Of a DNA stretch of 6,401 nucleotides, positions 1 through 5,961 are shown piece by piece. The stretch spans positions 8,462-14,862 of the forward strand of contig DGBN01000077.1 in NCBI GenBank assembly GCA_002384815.1, read 5' to 3'. The translations under genes were made by a program, and so were the position numbers. Position 1 is the stretch's first letter, and each line of letters starts with the position of its first letter. Below the pieces are notes generated by a model. It was not told the origin of the DNA and did no database searches. It was given only the letters and a program-made list of their open reading frames with translations. Origin of the DNA: Oxalobacteraceae bacterium UBA4003. Its GTDB lineage: Bacteria > Pseudomonadota > Gammaproteobacteria > Burkholderiales > Burkholderiaceae_D.

Positions 1-954
1 CGTCTGCATACCAAGGCCGAAGTGCTGGAAAACGCACGCAACATCGGCAAGATGCTGGTCGGTATGAAGCAGGGTTTGCCGGGCATGGACCTGGTGATTT
101 TTCCCGAGTATTCGACGCACGGCATCATGTACGACCGTCAGGAAATGTTCGATACCGCCGCCACAATTCCTGGTGAGGAAACCGATATCTTCGCCGAGGC
201 TTGCCGCAAGGCCAATGTGTGGGGTGTGTTCTCGCTGACCGGCGAGCGTCATGAAGAGCATCCGGACAAGGTTCCGTACAACACGTTGATTCTGATGAAC
301 AACAAGGGCGAGATCGTGCAGAAGTACCGCAAGATCATGCCGTGGACCCCGATCGAAGGCTGGTATCCCGGCGACACGACCTACGTGTCCGAAGGCCCGA
401 AAGGTTTGAAGATCAGCCTGATCATCTGCGACGACGGCAACTATCCGGAAATCTGGCGTGACTGTTCGATGAAGGGTGCTGAACTGATCGTGCGCTGCCA
501 GGGCTATATGTATCCGGCGAAAGATCAGCAGGTCATGGTTTCCAAGGCCATGGCGTGGATGAACAACGTCTATGTCGCGGTTGCCAACGCATCCGGTTTC
601 GACGGTGTGTATTCGTACTTTGGTCACTCCGCCATCATCGGTTACGACGGTCGTACCTTGGGCGAATGTGAAACCGAAGAAATGGGCATTCAATACGCCG
701 AGCTTTCAAGCAGCATGATTCGCGACGCGCGCAAGAACTGGCAATCGCAGAACCATTTGTACAAGTTGCTGCATCGCGGCTACACCGGCACCAACAACTC
801 CGGCGATAGCGTCGATGGCGTACCTGATTGTCCATTCGATTTTTACAAGACATGGGTCAACGCTCCGAAAGCGGCGAAAGCCCAGGTCGAAGCGCTGACG
901 CGTCCGATGCCGGGCACACCGGAATGTCCGATTGACGGCATCCCGAACACATAG
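1..954 (+). CDS. amiE: Aliphatic amidase AmiE (acylamide amidohydrolase), 5' partial
   Basis: This enzyme hydrolyses short aliphatic amides such as acetamide and propionamide to the carboxylic acid plus ammonia in the cytoplasm (EC 3.5.1.4, nitrilase superfamily). The frame is open from base 1, and its first codons (R-L-H-T) match about residue 24 of the 346-residue Pseudomonas AmiE as I remember it. About 23 N-terminal residues therefore lie upstream, and the GTG at 22 is an internal valine, not the start. In Pseudomonas numbering the catalytic set is complete: Glu59 in FPEY (codon 106-108), Lys134 in KYRK, Glu142 in PIEGW, and nucleophile Cys166 in IICDDG (codon 427-429). The stretch GELIVRCQGYMYPAKDQQ-like and the C-terminal QSQNHL and HRGY blocks are also typical. 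Similarity is far closer to AmiE than to the paralogous formamidase AmiF. The C-terminus is intact and ends at TAG 71 bp before fmdA, so the two are probably co-transcribed. The promoter is outside the window. Confidence 0.96.
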   Translation, partial: RLHTKAEVLENARNIGKMLVGMKQGLPGMDLVIFPEYSTHGIMYDRQEMFDTAATIPGEETDIFAEACRKANVWGVFSLTGERHEEHPDKVPYNTLILMNNKGEIVQKYRKIMPWTPIEGWYPGDTTYVSEGPKGLKISLIICDDGNYPEIWRDCSMKGAELIVRCQGYMYPAKDQQVMVSKAMAWMNNVYVAVANASGFDGVYSYFGHSAIIGYDGRTLGECETEEMGIQYAELSSSMIRDARKNWQSQNHLYKLLHRGYTGTNNSGDSVDGVPDCPFDFYKTWVNAPKAAKAQVEALTRPMPGTPECPIDGIPNT

Positions 955-1012
955 TCATTTTTTACGTAGTGGATTCATTGCAGTGATTTTAAATAGTGAC
1001 TAACTAAACGAT

Positions 1013-1018
1013 AAGGAG
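1013..1018 (+). promoter_or_regulatory. Ribosome binding site of fmdA
   Basis: AAGGAG lies 7 nt before the ATG at 1026. It is a near-perfect Shine-Dalgarno site and fixes the fmdA start. The rest of the 71-bp amiE-fmdA gap shows no clear terminator and no convincing promoter, which fits read-through from amiE. Confidence 0.85.
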
Positions 1019-1025
1019 AAGTCGC

Positions 1026-2204
1026 ATGCAACATTTCAAGATCAAGCCCGGCGTACCGTTGGCAGAGCAGGCCGAATTGGGACACAACCGCTGGCATCCT
1101 GACCTGCCGTTTTTGTCGTCGGTCAAGCCGGGTGAATCGATAATGATCGAATCGCTGGATTTTCTTGATGCGCAAATCAAGGACAACGATGATGTCTCCG
1201 ACGTCAAGAATGTCGACCTGACCCGTGCGCATCCGTTGACCGGACCATTCCACGTCGAAGGTGCCGAGCCGGGCGACTTGCTGGTGATTGACCTGCTGGA
1301 TATCAAACCAATTACCCCGGTTGGTTTTTCGGGCGTATTCTCGAAAGAGAACGGCGGCGGTTTTCTGGCCGACCATTTCCCGGATGCCGACAAAGCAATC
1401 TGGGACCTCAAGGGATTGTATGCAACCTCGCGCCATATTCCAGGTGTACGCATTGCCGGTCTGACTCATCCTGGTCTGATGGGCTGTTTGCCATCGATGG
1501 ATCTGCTGAAGGAGTGGAACCGCCGCGAAGCGCCGCTGGCTGCCAAAGGTCTGGCTAAACCACCAGATCCAAGCACCGCTGTGCTGCGTGGCTTGACCGG
1601 TGCCAAGTTTGATGAAATGGCGGCGATCGCGGCGCGTACCGTGCCACCGCGCGAACACGGCGGCAACACCGACATTAAAGACTTGTCCGCCGGCACGCGT
1701 ATTTTCTTCCCGGTGTATGTGAAGGGCGCAGGCTTCTCGATGGGCGATTTGCACTTCTCGCAGGGCGACGGCGAAATCGGTTTCTGCGGTGCGATCGAGA
1801 TGGACGGCGTCAGCCACGTTGGCTTCGATCTGATCAAGGGTGGCATGGCGAAGTACAACATCACTGCGCCGATTTTCATGCCTAGCATCGTCAAGCCGCA
1901 TTACGAACAATTCCTGACTTTCGAAGGCATCAGTGTAGAAAACGGCGTTAATTATTATCTCGATGCGACCGTTGCATACCGCCAGGCGTGTCTGAAAGCA
2001 ATCGATTATCTGACGCATTTCGGTTATACCGGCAGCCAGGCATACATGCTGTTGACCGCAGCGCCGGTGGAAGGACGTATCGGCGGTATTGTTGATATCC
2101 CGAACTGCGCCTGTACGGTGTCCGTGCCGACATCGATCTTCGATCAGGACATTACCCCCAAGGGCATGCTGAATGACAAAGCGTATTGGGGACGCAAGCA
2201 ATAG
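1026..2204 (+). CDS. fmdA: Formamidase / acetamidase, FmdA_AmdA family
   Basis: This is a cytoplasmic formamidase (EC 3.5.1.49), converting formamide to formate and ammonia. Family members may also act weakly on acetamide. The 392-residue protein aligns by eye along nearly its whole length with the roughly 407-residue FmdA of Methylophilus methylotrophus. Recognisable blocks are HNRWHPDLP (20-28), a HVEGAEPGDLLVIDLLD-type block near 77-93, FSKENGGGF near 106-114, AGLTHPGLMGCLP (144-156), REHGGN (209-214, the most characteristic motif), and GDLHFSQGDGEI (240-251). It is unrelated in fold to AmiE. The ATG at 1026 is chosen because of the strong AAGGAG upstream and because the family's conserved region begins within 20 residues. 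Compared with the Methylophilus protein it is slightly short, probably at the C-terminus, but nothing suggests a break. It lies between amiE and fmdB in an apparent operon for amide nitrogen use. Substrate preference cannot be read from sequence alone. Confidence 0.95.
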   Translation: MQHFKIKPGVPLAEQAELGHNRWHPDLPFLSSVKPGESIMIESLDFLDAQIKDNDDVSDVKNVDLTRAHPLTGPFHVEGAEPGDLLVIDLLDIKPITPVGFSGVFSKENGGGFLADHFPDADKAIWDLKGLYATSRHIPGVRIAGLTHPGLMGCLPSMDLLKEWNRREAPLAAKGLAKPPDPSTAVLRGLTGAKFDEMAAIAARTVPPREHGGNTDIKDLSAGTRIFFPVYVKGAGFSMGDLHFSQGDGEIGFCGAIEMDGVSHVGFDLIKGGMAKYNITAPIFMPSIVKPHYEQFLTFEGISVENGVNYYLDATVAYRQACLKAIDYLTHFGYTGSQAYMLLTAAPVEGRIGGIVDIPNCACTVSVPTSIFDQDITPKGMLNDKAYWGRKQ

Positions 2205-2217
2205 TTGGCGAAGTAGG

Positions 2218-2262
2218 GATCAGCGTTGCGGATACATGCGTAGTGGTGATGCTGCGCTGATC
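2218..2262 (+). other. Stem-loop in the fmdA-fmdB spacer
   Basis: GATCAGCG (2218-2225) and CGCTGATC (2255-2262) form a perfect 8-bp stem. One G-U pair follows, then a mismatch and further pairing of 2228-2230 with 2250-2252. No T-run follows, so it does not look like an intrinsic terminator. It may protect the upstream amiE-fmdA message, mark an RNA processing site, or lower fmdB expression. That role is inference; the inverted repeat is seen directly. Confidence 0.6.
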
Positions 2263-2297
2263 GAGGAAGCTGCGTGTAGCCGAACAAAAAACAAGCA

Positions 2298-2302
2298 AAG
2301 GA
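2298..2302 (+). promoter_or_regulatory. Ribosome binding site of fmdB
   Basis: AAGGA sits 6 nt before the ATG at 2309. It supports this start over the longer overlapping frame that begins at 2173 inside the fmdA end. Confidence 0.75.
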
Positions 2303-2308
2303 ATTGCC

Positions 2309-2605
2309 ATGCCGTTTTACGATATCGAATGCAGTCACTGTGCCGGCATATTTGAAAAAATGATGGCCGTCACATCGTTGCACAAGCCGACGCAATGTCC
2401 TTATTGCCAACAGCAGACTGCCGCCGCGCCCACACTCAACGCAGCGCGCGTCGGAATGAAAATCGTCGATAGCTGGCGGCCGGGCAGCAAGGCCGAAATG
2501 TTGGCCGGTGCCGGTGTCGCAGGGCCTGGTACCAGCACACGTCCAGTGCGCAATAGTGTTTTGCACAATTGCAAAGGACATAGCTGTAGCATTTGCGAAA
2601 CCTGA
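2309..2605 (+). CDS. fmdB: FmdB-family zinc-ribbon protein, putative regulator
   Basis: This 98-residue protein begins MPFYDIEC, the usual start of the FmdB zinc-ribbon family. Four cysteines in two CxxC knuckles (C8/C11 and C30/C33) should bind one zinc. FmdB proteins are found beside formamidase genes and are commonly annotated as putative regulators, but no biochemical function is established to my knowledge. Residues about 37-80 are rich in Ala, Gly and Pro and look flexible. The C-terminal tail carries a second cluster, H86, C88, H91, C93 and C96, in the spacing HxCxxHxCxxC, which could bind another metal ion. The start is set by AAGGA 6 nt upstream and by the family N-terminus. It is the last gene of the amide cluster, 104 bp after fmdA and about 50 bp before a terminator. 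I am sure of the family, not of the function. Confidence 0.9.
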   Translation: MPFYDIECSHCAGIFEKMMAVTSLHKPTQCPYCQQQTAAAPTLNAARVGMKIVDSWRPGSKAEMLAGAGVAGPGTSTRPVRNSVLHNCKGHSCSICET

Positions 2606-2654
2606 TTATTGTTGTTTGCAGCAGTCAAAGTAGTGGATGACTGTTGTTATTTAT

Positions 2655-2690
2655 GGGCGGCTGCCGGGAAACCGGTCGCGGCCCGTTTTT
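2655..2690 (+). terminator. Intrinsic terminator of the amide cluster
   Basis: A 13-position stem (2655-2667 with 2672-2684) closes on a GAAA tetraloop. It contains two mismatches and one G-U pair, with solid GGGC/GCCC and CCGG/CCGG ends. A G and five T residues (2686-2690) follow immediately. It stands 50 bp after the fmdB stop and ends the amiE-fmdA-fmdB transcript. Confidence 0.85.
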
Positions 2691-2852
2691 ATTGGAGCCT
2701 GCCCAAAAATCAAGCGAGTGGTTTGGAAACATGATGTTTTCCGAGTTCAGGCAGGAGTGTAATGTTTGTTGAACGCATAATAGCCATACAAAACTATTCT
2801 CCCTGCTGATAATGACTTATCATCATGGCCCTTTTGATCGATAGAGAAATTC
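2691..2852 (+). other. Intergenic leader of the Hsp70-like gene, with nested inverted repeats
   Basis: There is no gene here. CCTGCC (2698-2703) pairs with GGCAGG (2750-2755), and inside it GGAAA (2725-2729) pairs with TTTCC (2738-2742). A possible -10 box GATAAT (2808-2813, 5 of 6 to consensus) lies about 40 bp before the start codon. The best -35 at 17 bp spacing, CATACA, is poor, so the promoter call is weak. I see no clear heat-shock (sigma-32) promoter. The ribosome site before ATG 2853 is also weak (AGAGAAA). Confidence 0.4.
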
Positions 2853-4103
2853 ATGGCAAACGCATGCGGTGTCGACTTCGGCACGTCGAACTCGACAGTC
2901 GGCTGGAGCCGTCCCGGCACTTCAGCATTGTTGCAACTGGAGGATGGCAAAGTGACATTGCCATCTGTCATTTTCTTCAATGCCGATGAGGAGCAGGTGT
3001 ATTACGGTCGCGCTGCTCTGGCCAATTATCTGCAAGGTTATGAAGGCCGCCTGATGCGCTCGCTGAAGAGCTTGCTCGGGACCAGCCTGATCGACGATCA
3101 GACCGAGGTGATGGGCAAGGCTTTACCTTTCCGTACCTTGCTGACGCAATTCATAGGCGAGTTGAAACATAGGGCTGAAACAGCAGCCGGGCGCGAATTC
3201 ACCAGTGTTGTCATGGGCAGGCCTGTGCATTTCGTCGATGGTGATGAAGAAGCGGACATTCTGGCCGAAGATACCTTGTATGAAATCGCGCAATCTGTGG
3301 GCTTCAGGGATATCGATTTTCAATATGAGCCTATCGCAGCGGCTTTCGATTACGAGTCGCAAATTGAGAAGGAAGAGCTGGTGCTGATCGCCGATATTGG
3401 CGGCGGTACCTCAGACTTCTCTATCGTGCGTCTGTCGCCGAAGCGTGCCAGGAAGGTCGATCGACGCGACGATATTCTCGCAACCGGCGGTGTGCATATC
3501 GGCGGTACCGATTTCGACAAATATCTGAGCCTGACCCGCATCATGCCGCTGCTGGGGCTGGGCAGCCGACTGAACAATAACAATGAAGTACCGTCCAGCT
3601 ATTACTTCAACCTGGCGACCTGGCACACAATCAATCTGGCGTACACGCAAAAAACCTGGTTGCAGATCAAGGACATTTATCGCGATGCAATGGAAAAGGG
3701 CAAGCTGGATAGCCTGCTGCACCTGATTGAACATCGCTCCGGCCACTGGCTGGCGCTGAAGGCGGAAGAAGGAAAAATAGCGCTGTCGGCAGAACTGGAA
3801 ACGCAATTGGTGCTGGACAGGCTGGCACCGGTGCACACACTGACATTACGGCGTGATGAATTTGAAGACGCGATATACAAAATGGTGGCGACGGTGGAGA
3901 ACACGGTAGCCAACCTGTTGCGCGATGCAGGTATCGCTGCCGACGAGGTGGATACGGTGGTATTCACCGGCGGTTCCAGCGGCGTCCATTTGCTGCGTGA
4001 AAAAATCGGCGCGCTGTTGCCGAGCGCACGCCGTGTCGAAGGCGATCTGTTCGGCAGCATAGGCGCGGGCCTGGCGCTCGATGCCGTCAGAAAATTTGGT
4101 TGA
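2853..4103 (+). CDS. Stand-alone Hsp70-family ATPase (YegD-like, nucleotide-binding domain only)
   Basis: This 416-residue protein is an Hsp70-type ATPase of the ASKHA fold, most like E. coli YegD (about 450 residues), a putative chaperone of unproven role. In order it has the phosphate-1 loop GVDFGTSNS (6-14), the lysine of SLKSLLG (K72, aligning with DnaK K70), GRPVHF (122-127), the connect-1 motif EPIAAAFDYE (159-168, E159 like DnaK E171), the phosphate-2 loop DIGGGTSD (181-188, T186 like DnaK T199), GGTDFD (217-222), and the adenosine motif TGGSSG (372-377). The ATPase residues therefore appear complete. It ends at about the point where DnaK reaches its linker, so the peptide-binding domain is absent. 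Residues about 230-340 resemble YegD more than DnaK. No signal peptide is seen, so it should be cytoplasmic. The ATG has only a weak ribosome site (AGAGAAA), suggesting modest translation. It appears monocistronic. No J-domain or GrpE partner gene lies in the window. Confidence 0.9.
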   Translation: MANACGVDFGTSNSTVGWSRPGTSALLQLEDGKVTLPSVIFFNADEEQVYYGRAALANYLQGYEGRLMRSLKSLLGTSLIDDQTEVMGKALPFRTLLTQFIGELKHRAETAAGREFTSVVMGRPVHFVDGDEEADILAEDTLYEIAQSVGFRDIDFQYEPIAAAFDYESQIEKEELVLIADIGGGTSDFSIVRLSPKRARKVDRRDDILATGGVHIGGTDFDKYLSLTRIMPLLGLGSRLNNNNEVPSSYYFNLATWHTINLAYTQKTWLQIKDIYRDAMEKGKLDSLLHLIEHRSGHWLALKAEEGKIALSAELETQLVLDRLAPVHTLTLRRDEFEDAIYKMVATVENTVANLLRDAGIAADEVDTVVFTGGSSGVHLLREKIGALLPSARRVEGDLFGSIGAGLALDAVRKFG

Positions 4104-4121
4104 TACCACAAGAGAATTCAG

Positions 4122-4160
4122 TGATGCCGGACATGAAGAGATGGCTGGCATCAGGTATTT
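4122..4160 (+). terminator. Probable terminator of the Hsp70-like gene
   Basis: TGATGCCGG (4122-4130) pairs with CTGGCATCA (4145-4153) through 9 bp including one G-U. CAT/ATG (4132-4134 with 4141-4143) extends the stem around a 6-nt loop. The following GGTATTTT is only a weak T-tract. It begins 18 bp after the Hsp70 stop codon. Its right arm overlaps the -35 proposed for the next gene. Confidence 0.5.
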
Positions 4161-4174
4161 TAAAATGGTATAAA
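4145..4174 (+). promoter_or_regulatory. Candidate sigma-70 promoter for ppx, extended -10 type
   Basis: CTGGCA (4145-4150, 4 of 6 to TTGACA) is followed after 18 bp by TATAAA (4169-4174, 5 of 6 to consensus). TGG lies directly before it, making an extended -10. Transcription would start near 4181 and give a leader of about 190 nt. The boxes are seen directly; activity is inferred. Confidence 0.45.
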
Positions 4175-4181
4175 CAATTTA

Positions 4182-4219
4182 CGTATTAATGCGCAATTTT
4201 TCATGCGCACTGAAATACG
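4182..4219 (+). other. Stem-loop at the predicted 5' end of the ppx leader
   Basis: The outer stem is CGTATT (4182-4187) with AATACG (4214-4219). The inner stem is TGCGCA (4190-4195) with TGCGCA (4204-4209) around an 8-nt loop. A small asymmetric internal loop separates them. No T-run follows. The rest of the 270-bp gap holds a 10-bp palindrome, TGTCATGACA (4265-4274), and a short CCGGC/GCCGG hairpin (4328-4342) about 20 nt before the ribosome site. I see no gene in it. Confidence 0.5.
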
Positions 4220-4362
4220 AAGCCGGATGTTGATGGCGCCGACACAAATTGCTGTGCGCCGGATTGTCATGACAGCGTAATAATGCAGGTTTATGGTCAC
4301 GAGCTTTTCACGCGGACTATCTGCTCTCCGGCGATGTGCCGGCATGAAACAGGCAGGTGTTT

Positions 4363-4368
4363 GAGGAG
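4363..4368 (+). promoter_or_regulatory. Ribosome binding site of ppx
   Basis: GAGGAG lies 5 nt before the ATG at 4374 and fixes the start two residues before the conserved beta-strand that leads into the first phosphate loop. Confidence 0.8.
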
Positions 4369-4373
4369 ACAGG

Positions 4374-5831
4374 ATGTTTGCTGCAGTAGATTTGGGTTCC
4401 AATAGTTTCAGATTGCATATCGGACGGCATGATGGCGAAGTTATGCGCATCGTCAAGAGCGCACGCGACCCTGTGCGATTGGGAGCCGGTTTTGACAGCA
4501 AGGGAAATCTGACAGCTGCAGCCATGCAAAGTGCGATCGAATCCCTGACACGTTTTAACTCCATATTAAGTACTTATCCATTGAATGCCGTACGTGTAGT
4601 CGCTACCAATGCGATGCGAATGGCAAAAAATTCGGCCGTGTTCCTGCCGGCAGCAGAAGCCGCGATCGGTTATCCGATAGAAATTATTTCCGGTGAAGAA
4701 GAAGGACGCCTGATTTACATGGGTGTCGCCAGCGCTTTGCCGTCACTGACCGAACGTCGCCTGGTGCTGGATATCGGTGGCGGCTCTACCGAGCTGATCC
4801 TGGGCAAGGGACAGGAAATTGAACAGGTTGAATCATTCAGCATAGGCACGGTACCGCAAACCATGTCGTTTTTTCCCGATGGGCATATAGAGGCAGCGGC
4901 TTTCGACGCTGCCGTGCTGTCGGCACGTTCGCGTTTTGAAGATGCGGCATCCATGTACGCATCCGAACACTGGTCTGCTGCCTATGGTTCGTCCGGCACG
5001 ATACGAGCGATTGCCGATGCCATCAGCAAGAATGGTCTTGGCGATGGCTCCTTATCTCTCAAGAGTATGGAGGCGCTCAAGCGCCGCCTGATCCAGTTCG
5101 GTCACGCAGGAAAAATCGAGTTGATCGGCATGAAAGCCGATCGTGCCACCAGCATGGCCGCTGGTCTGGCGATTCTGATCGCCGTCATGCAGGAACTCGG
5201 TATCAAGTTGATGAAGCCGGTTGATGCAGGTTTGCGCATGGGTGTGCTGTGGGATTTGCAACTGCGCGCCACCAAACGCGATCGCCGCGAACAATCGGTA
5301 CGCGATTTCAGGCGGCGATTTCAGGCTGATGAAACACGCGCCCATCGTGTTGCGAAAACGGCCAGTGCCATGTTTGCCTTGCTCAAGCCGGCAGAGGACC
5401 ACTATGTCAAGCTGCTGAACTGGGCGGCACTACTGCACGAAATCGGTCTGGCGGTATCGCATAGCAGTTATCACAAGCATGCTGCTTACATGATTGAAAA
5501 CGCAGACCTGTCCGGCTTCACGACGCGTGAGCAGCGTGCGATGAGTTCCCTGGTGCTGGCGCAGAAGGGTAACTTGCGTAAAGTCGGTGATGCCTTGCAT
5601 GACGCTGATTTTTCCAAGGCGGTACTGGCCTTGCGACTGGCAGTGATGTTCCTGCATGCGCGCATCGATATCGAGATGGAAGAAGTGCGGCTGAAAATGA
5701 AAAATCGCATCGAACTCGAATGTCGCAGGGAATGGGTGAGCGAGCACCCGACGGTTGCCTACTGGATGGAAAAGGAAAAAGAGGCCTGGAACGAAGTGGG
5801 CATCGATTTTTCGATCAGGCTGCATGGATGA
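4374..5831 (+). CDS. ppx: Exopolyphosphatase of the Ppx/GppA family
   Basis: The 485-residue protein should release phosphate from the ends of polyphosphate chains (EC 3.6.1.11). Some relatives instead hydrolyse pppGpp to ppGpp. The N-terminal ASKHA part shows DLGSNSFRL (6-14), SGEEEGRLIYMGV (106-118) with E110 aligning with catalytic E121 of E. coli Ppx, DIGGGSTEL (133-141) and GSSGT (205-209). The block GLRMGVLWDL ends the phosphatase core. The C-terminal half is the HD-like helical domain typical of long Ppx/GppA proteins, with WAALLHEIG (H355, E356) and the following SHSSYHKHAAYMI. The length lies close to E. coli GppA (494) and Ppx (513). I name it ppx because a single long family member in such bacteria is usually called that, but GppA activity cannot be excluded from sequence. 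No ppk gene is beside it in the window. It is probably transcribed from its own promoter upstream, with a strong GAGGAG ribosome site. Confidence 0.9.
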   Translation: MFAAVDLGSNSFRLHIGRHDGEVMRIVKSARDPVRLGAGFDSKGNLTAAAMQSAIESLTRFNSILSTYPLNAVRVVATNAMRMAKNSAVFLPAAEAAIGYPIEIISGEEEGRLIYMGVASALPSLTERRLVLDIGGGSTELILGKGQEIEQVESFSIGTVPQTMSFFPDGHIEAAAFDAAVLSARSRFEDAASMYASEHWSAAYGSSGTIRAIADAISKNGLGDGSLSLKSMEALKRRLIQFGHAGKIELIGMKADRATSMAAGLAILIAVMQELGIKLMKPVDAGLRMGVLWDLQLRATKRDRREQSVRDFRRRFQADETRAHRVAKTASAMFALLKPAEDHYVKLLNWAALLHEIGLAVSHSSYHKHAAYMIENADLSGFTTREQRAMSSLVLAQKGNLRKVGDALHDADFSKAVLALRLAVMFLHARIDIEMEEVRLKMKNRIELECRREWVSEHPTVAYWMEKEKEAWNEVGIDFSIRLHG

Positions 5832-5845
5832 GTCATGCATGTTTG

Positions 5846-5887
5846 GGCAAAAACCGGAATTGAACCATTTGCCTGCTACGTTTTCTG
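5846..5887 (+). terminator. Weak candidate terminator after ppx
   Basis: GGCAAA (5846-5851) pairs with TTTGCC (5868-5873), with a possible inner GG/CC extension. A short TTTT occurs only about 9 nt after the stem, so it is not a canonical intrinsic terminator. A second short hairpin, TGCATG (5821-5826) with CATGCA (5834-5839), spans the ppx stop codon. Confidence 0.3.
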
Positions 5888-5922
5888 AGTAGACGCCGCA
5901 CCTGCATGATGTAGAGCGTTTC

Positions 5923-5928
5923 TATAAT
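5923..5928 (+). promoter_or_regulatory. -10 box of a candidate dedA promoter
   Basis: A perfect TATAAT lies 33 bp before the proposed TTG start, which would give a leader of about 27 nt. No good -35 is found at 16-18 bp spacing, so an activator or a weak promoter is possible. Confidence 0.45.
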
Positions 5929-5961
5929 CAGCAGTTCTGTTTACTTGTTCTGGAGTTTGTC

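Noticed and set aside
22..24. GTG as start of the amidase
   Set aside because: The frame is open to base 1, and the seven upstream codons continue the similarity to AmiE (R-L-H-T motif). This GTG is an internal valine.
975..2201. 408-codon open frame on the - strand across fmdA
   Set aside because: It is antisense to a clear FmdA protein. Its translation is low-complexity and Arg/His/Gln-rich with no recognisable motif, as expected of a frame shadow in GC-rich coding DNA.
2173..2355. Small + strand frame overlapping the end of fmdA and the start of fmdB
   Set aside because: It overlaps two well-supported genes, has no ribosome site, and its translation resembles nothing known.
2747..2852. 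Heat-shock (sigma-32) promoter before the Hsp70-like gene
   Set aside because: A TTGAAC string occurs at 2769-2774, but no CCCCAT-type -10 follows at the required distance.
2825..2989. Out-of-frame small frame starting just before the Hsp70-like gene
   Set aside because: It overlaps the conserved first phosphate loop of the Hsp70 frame in another register and shows no motif of its own.
4264..4297. Second ppx promoter based on TTGTCA
   Set aside because: The -35 is good, but no acceptable -10 occurs at 16-18 bp spacing. The string is better explained as part of the TGTCATGACA palindrome.
4160..4564. 134-codon - strand frame across the ppx leader and start
   Set aside because: Half of it is antisense to the conserved Ppx N-terminus and the rest lies in the structured gap. 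It has no motif and no good ribosome site.
5854..5866. tRNA-like string resembling a T-arm on the - strand
   Set aside because: The flanking bases do not form a proper T-stem, and no acceptor, D or anticodon arms are present.
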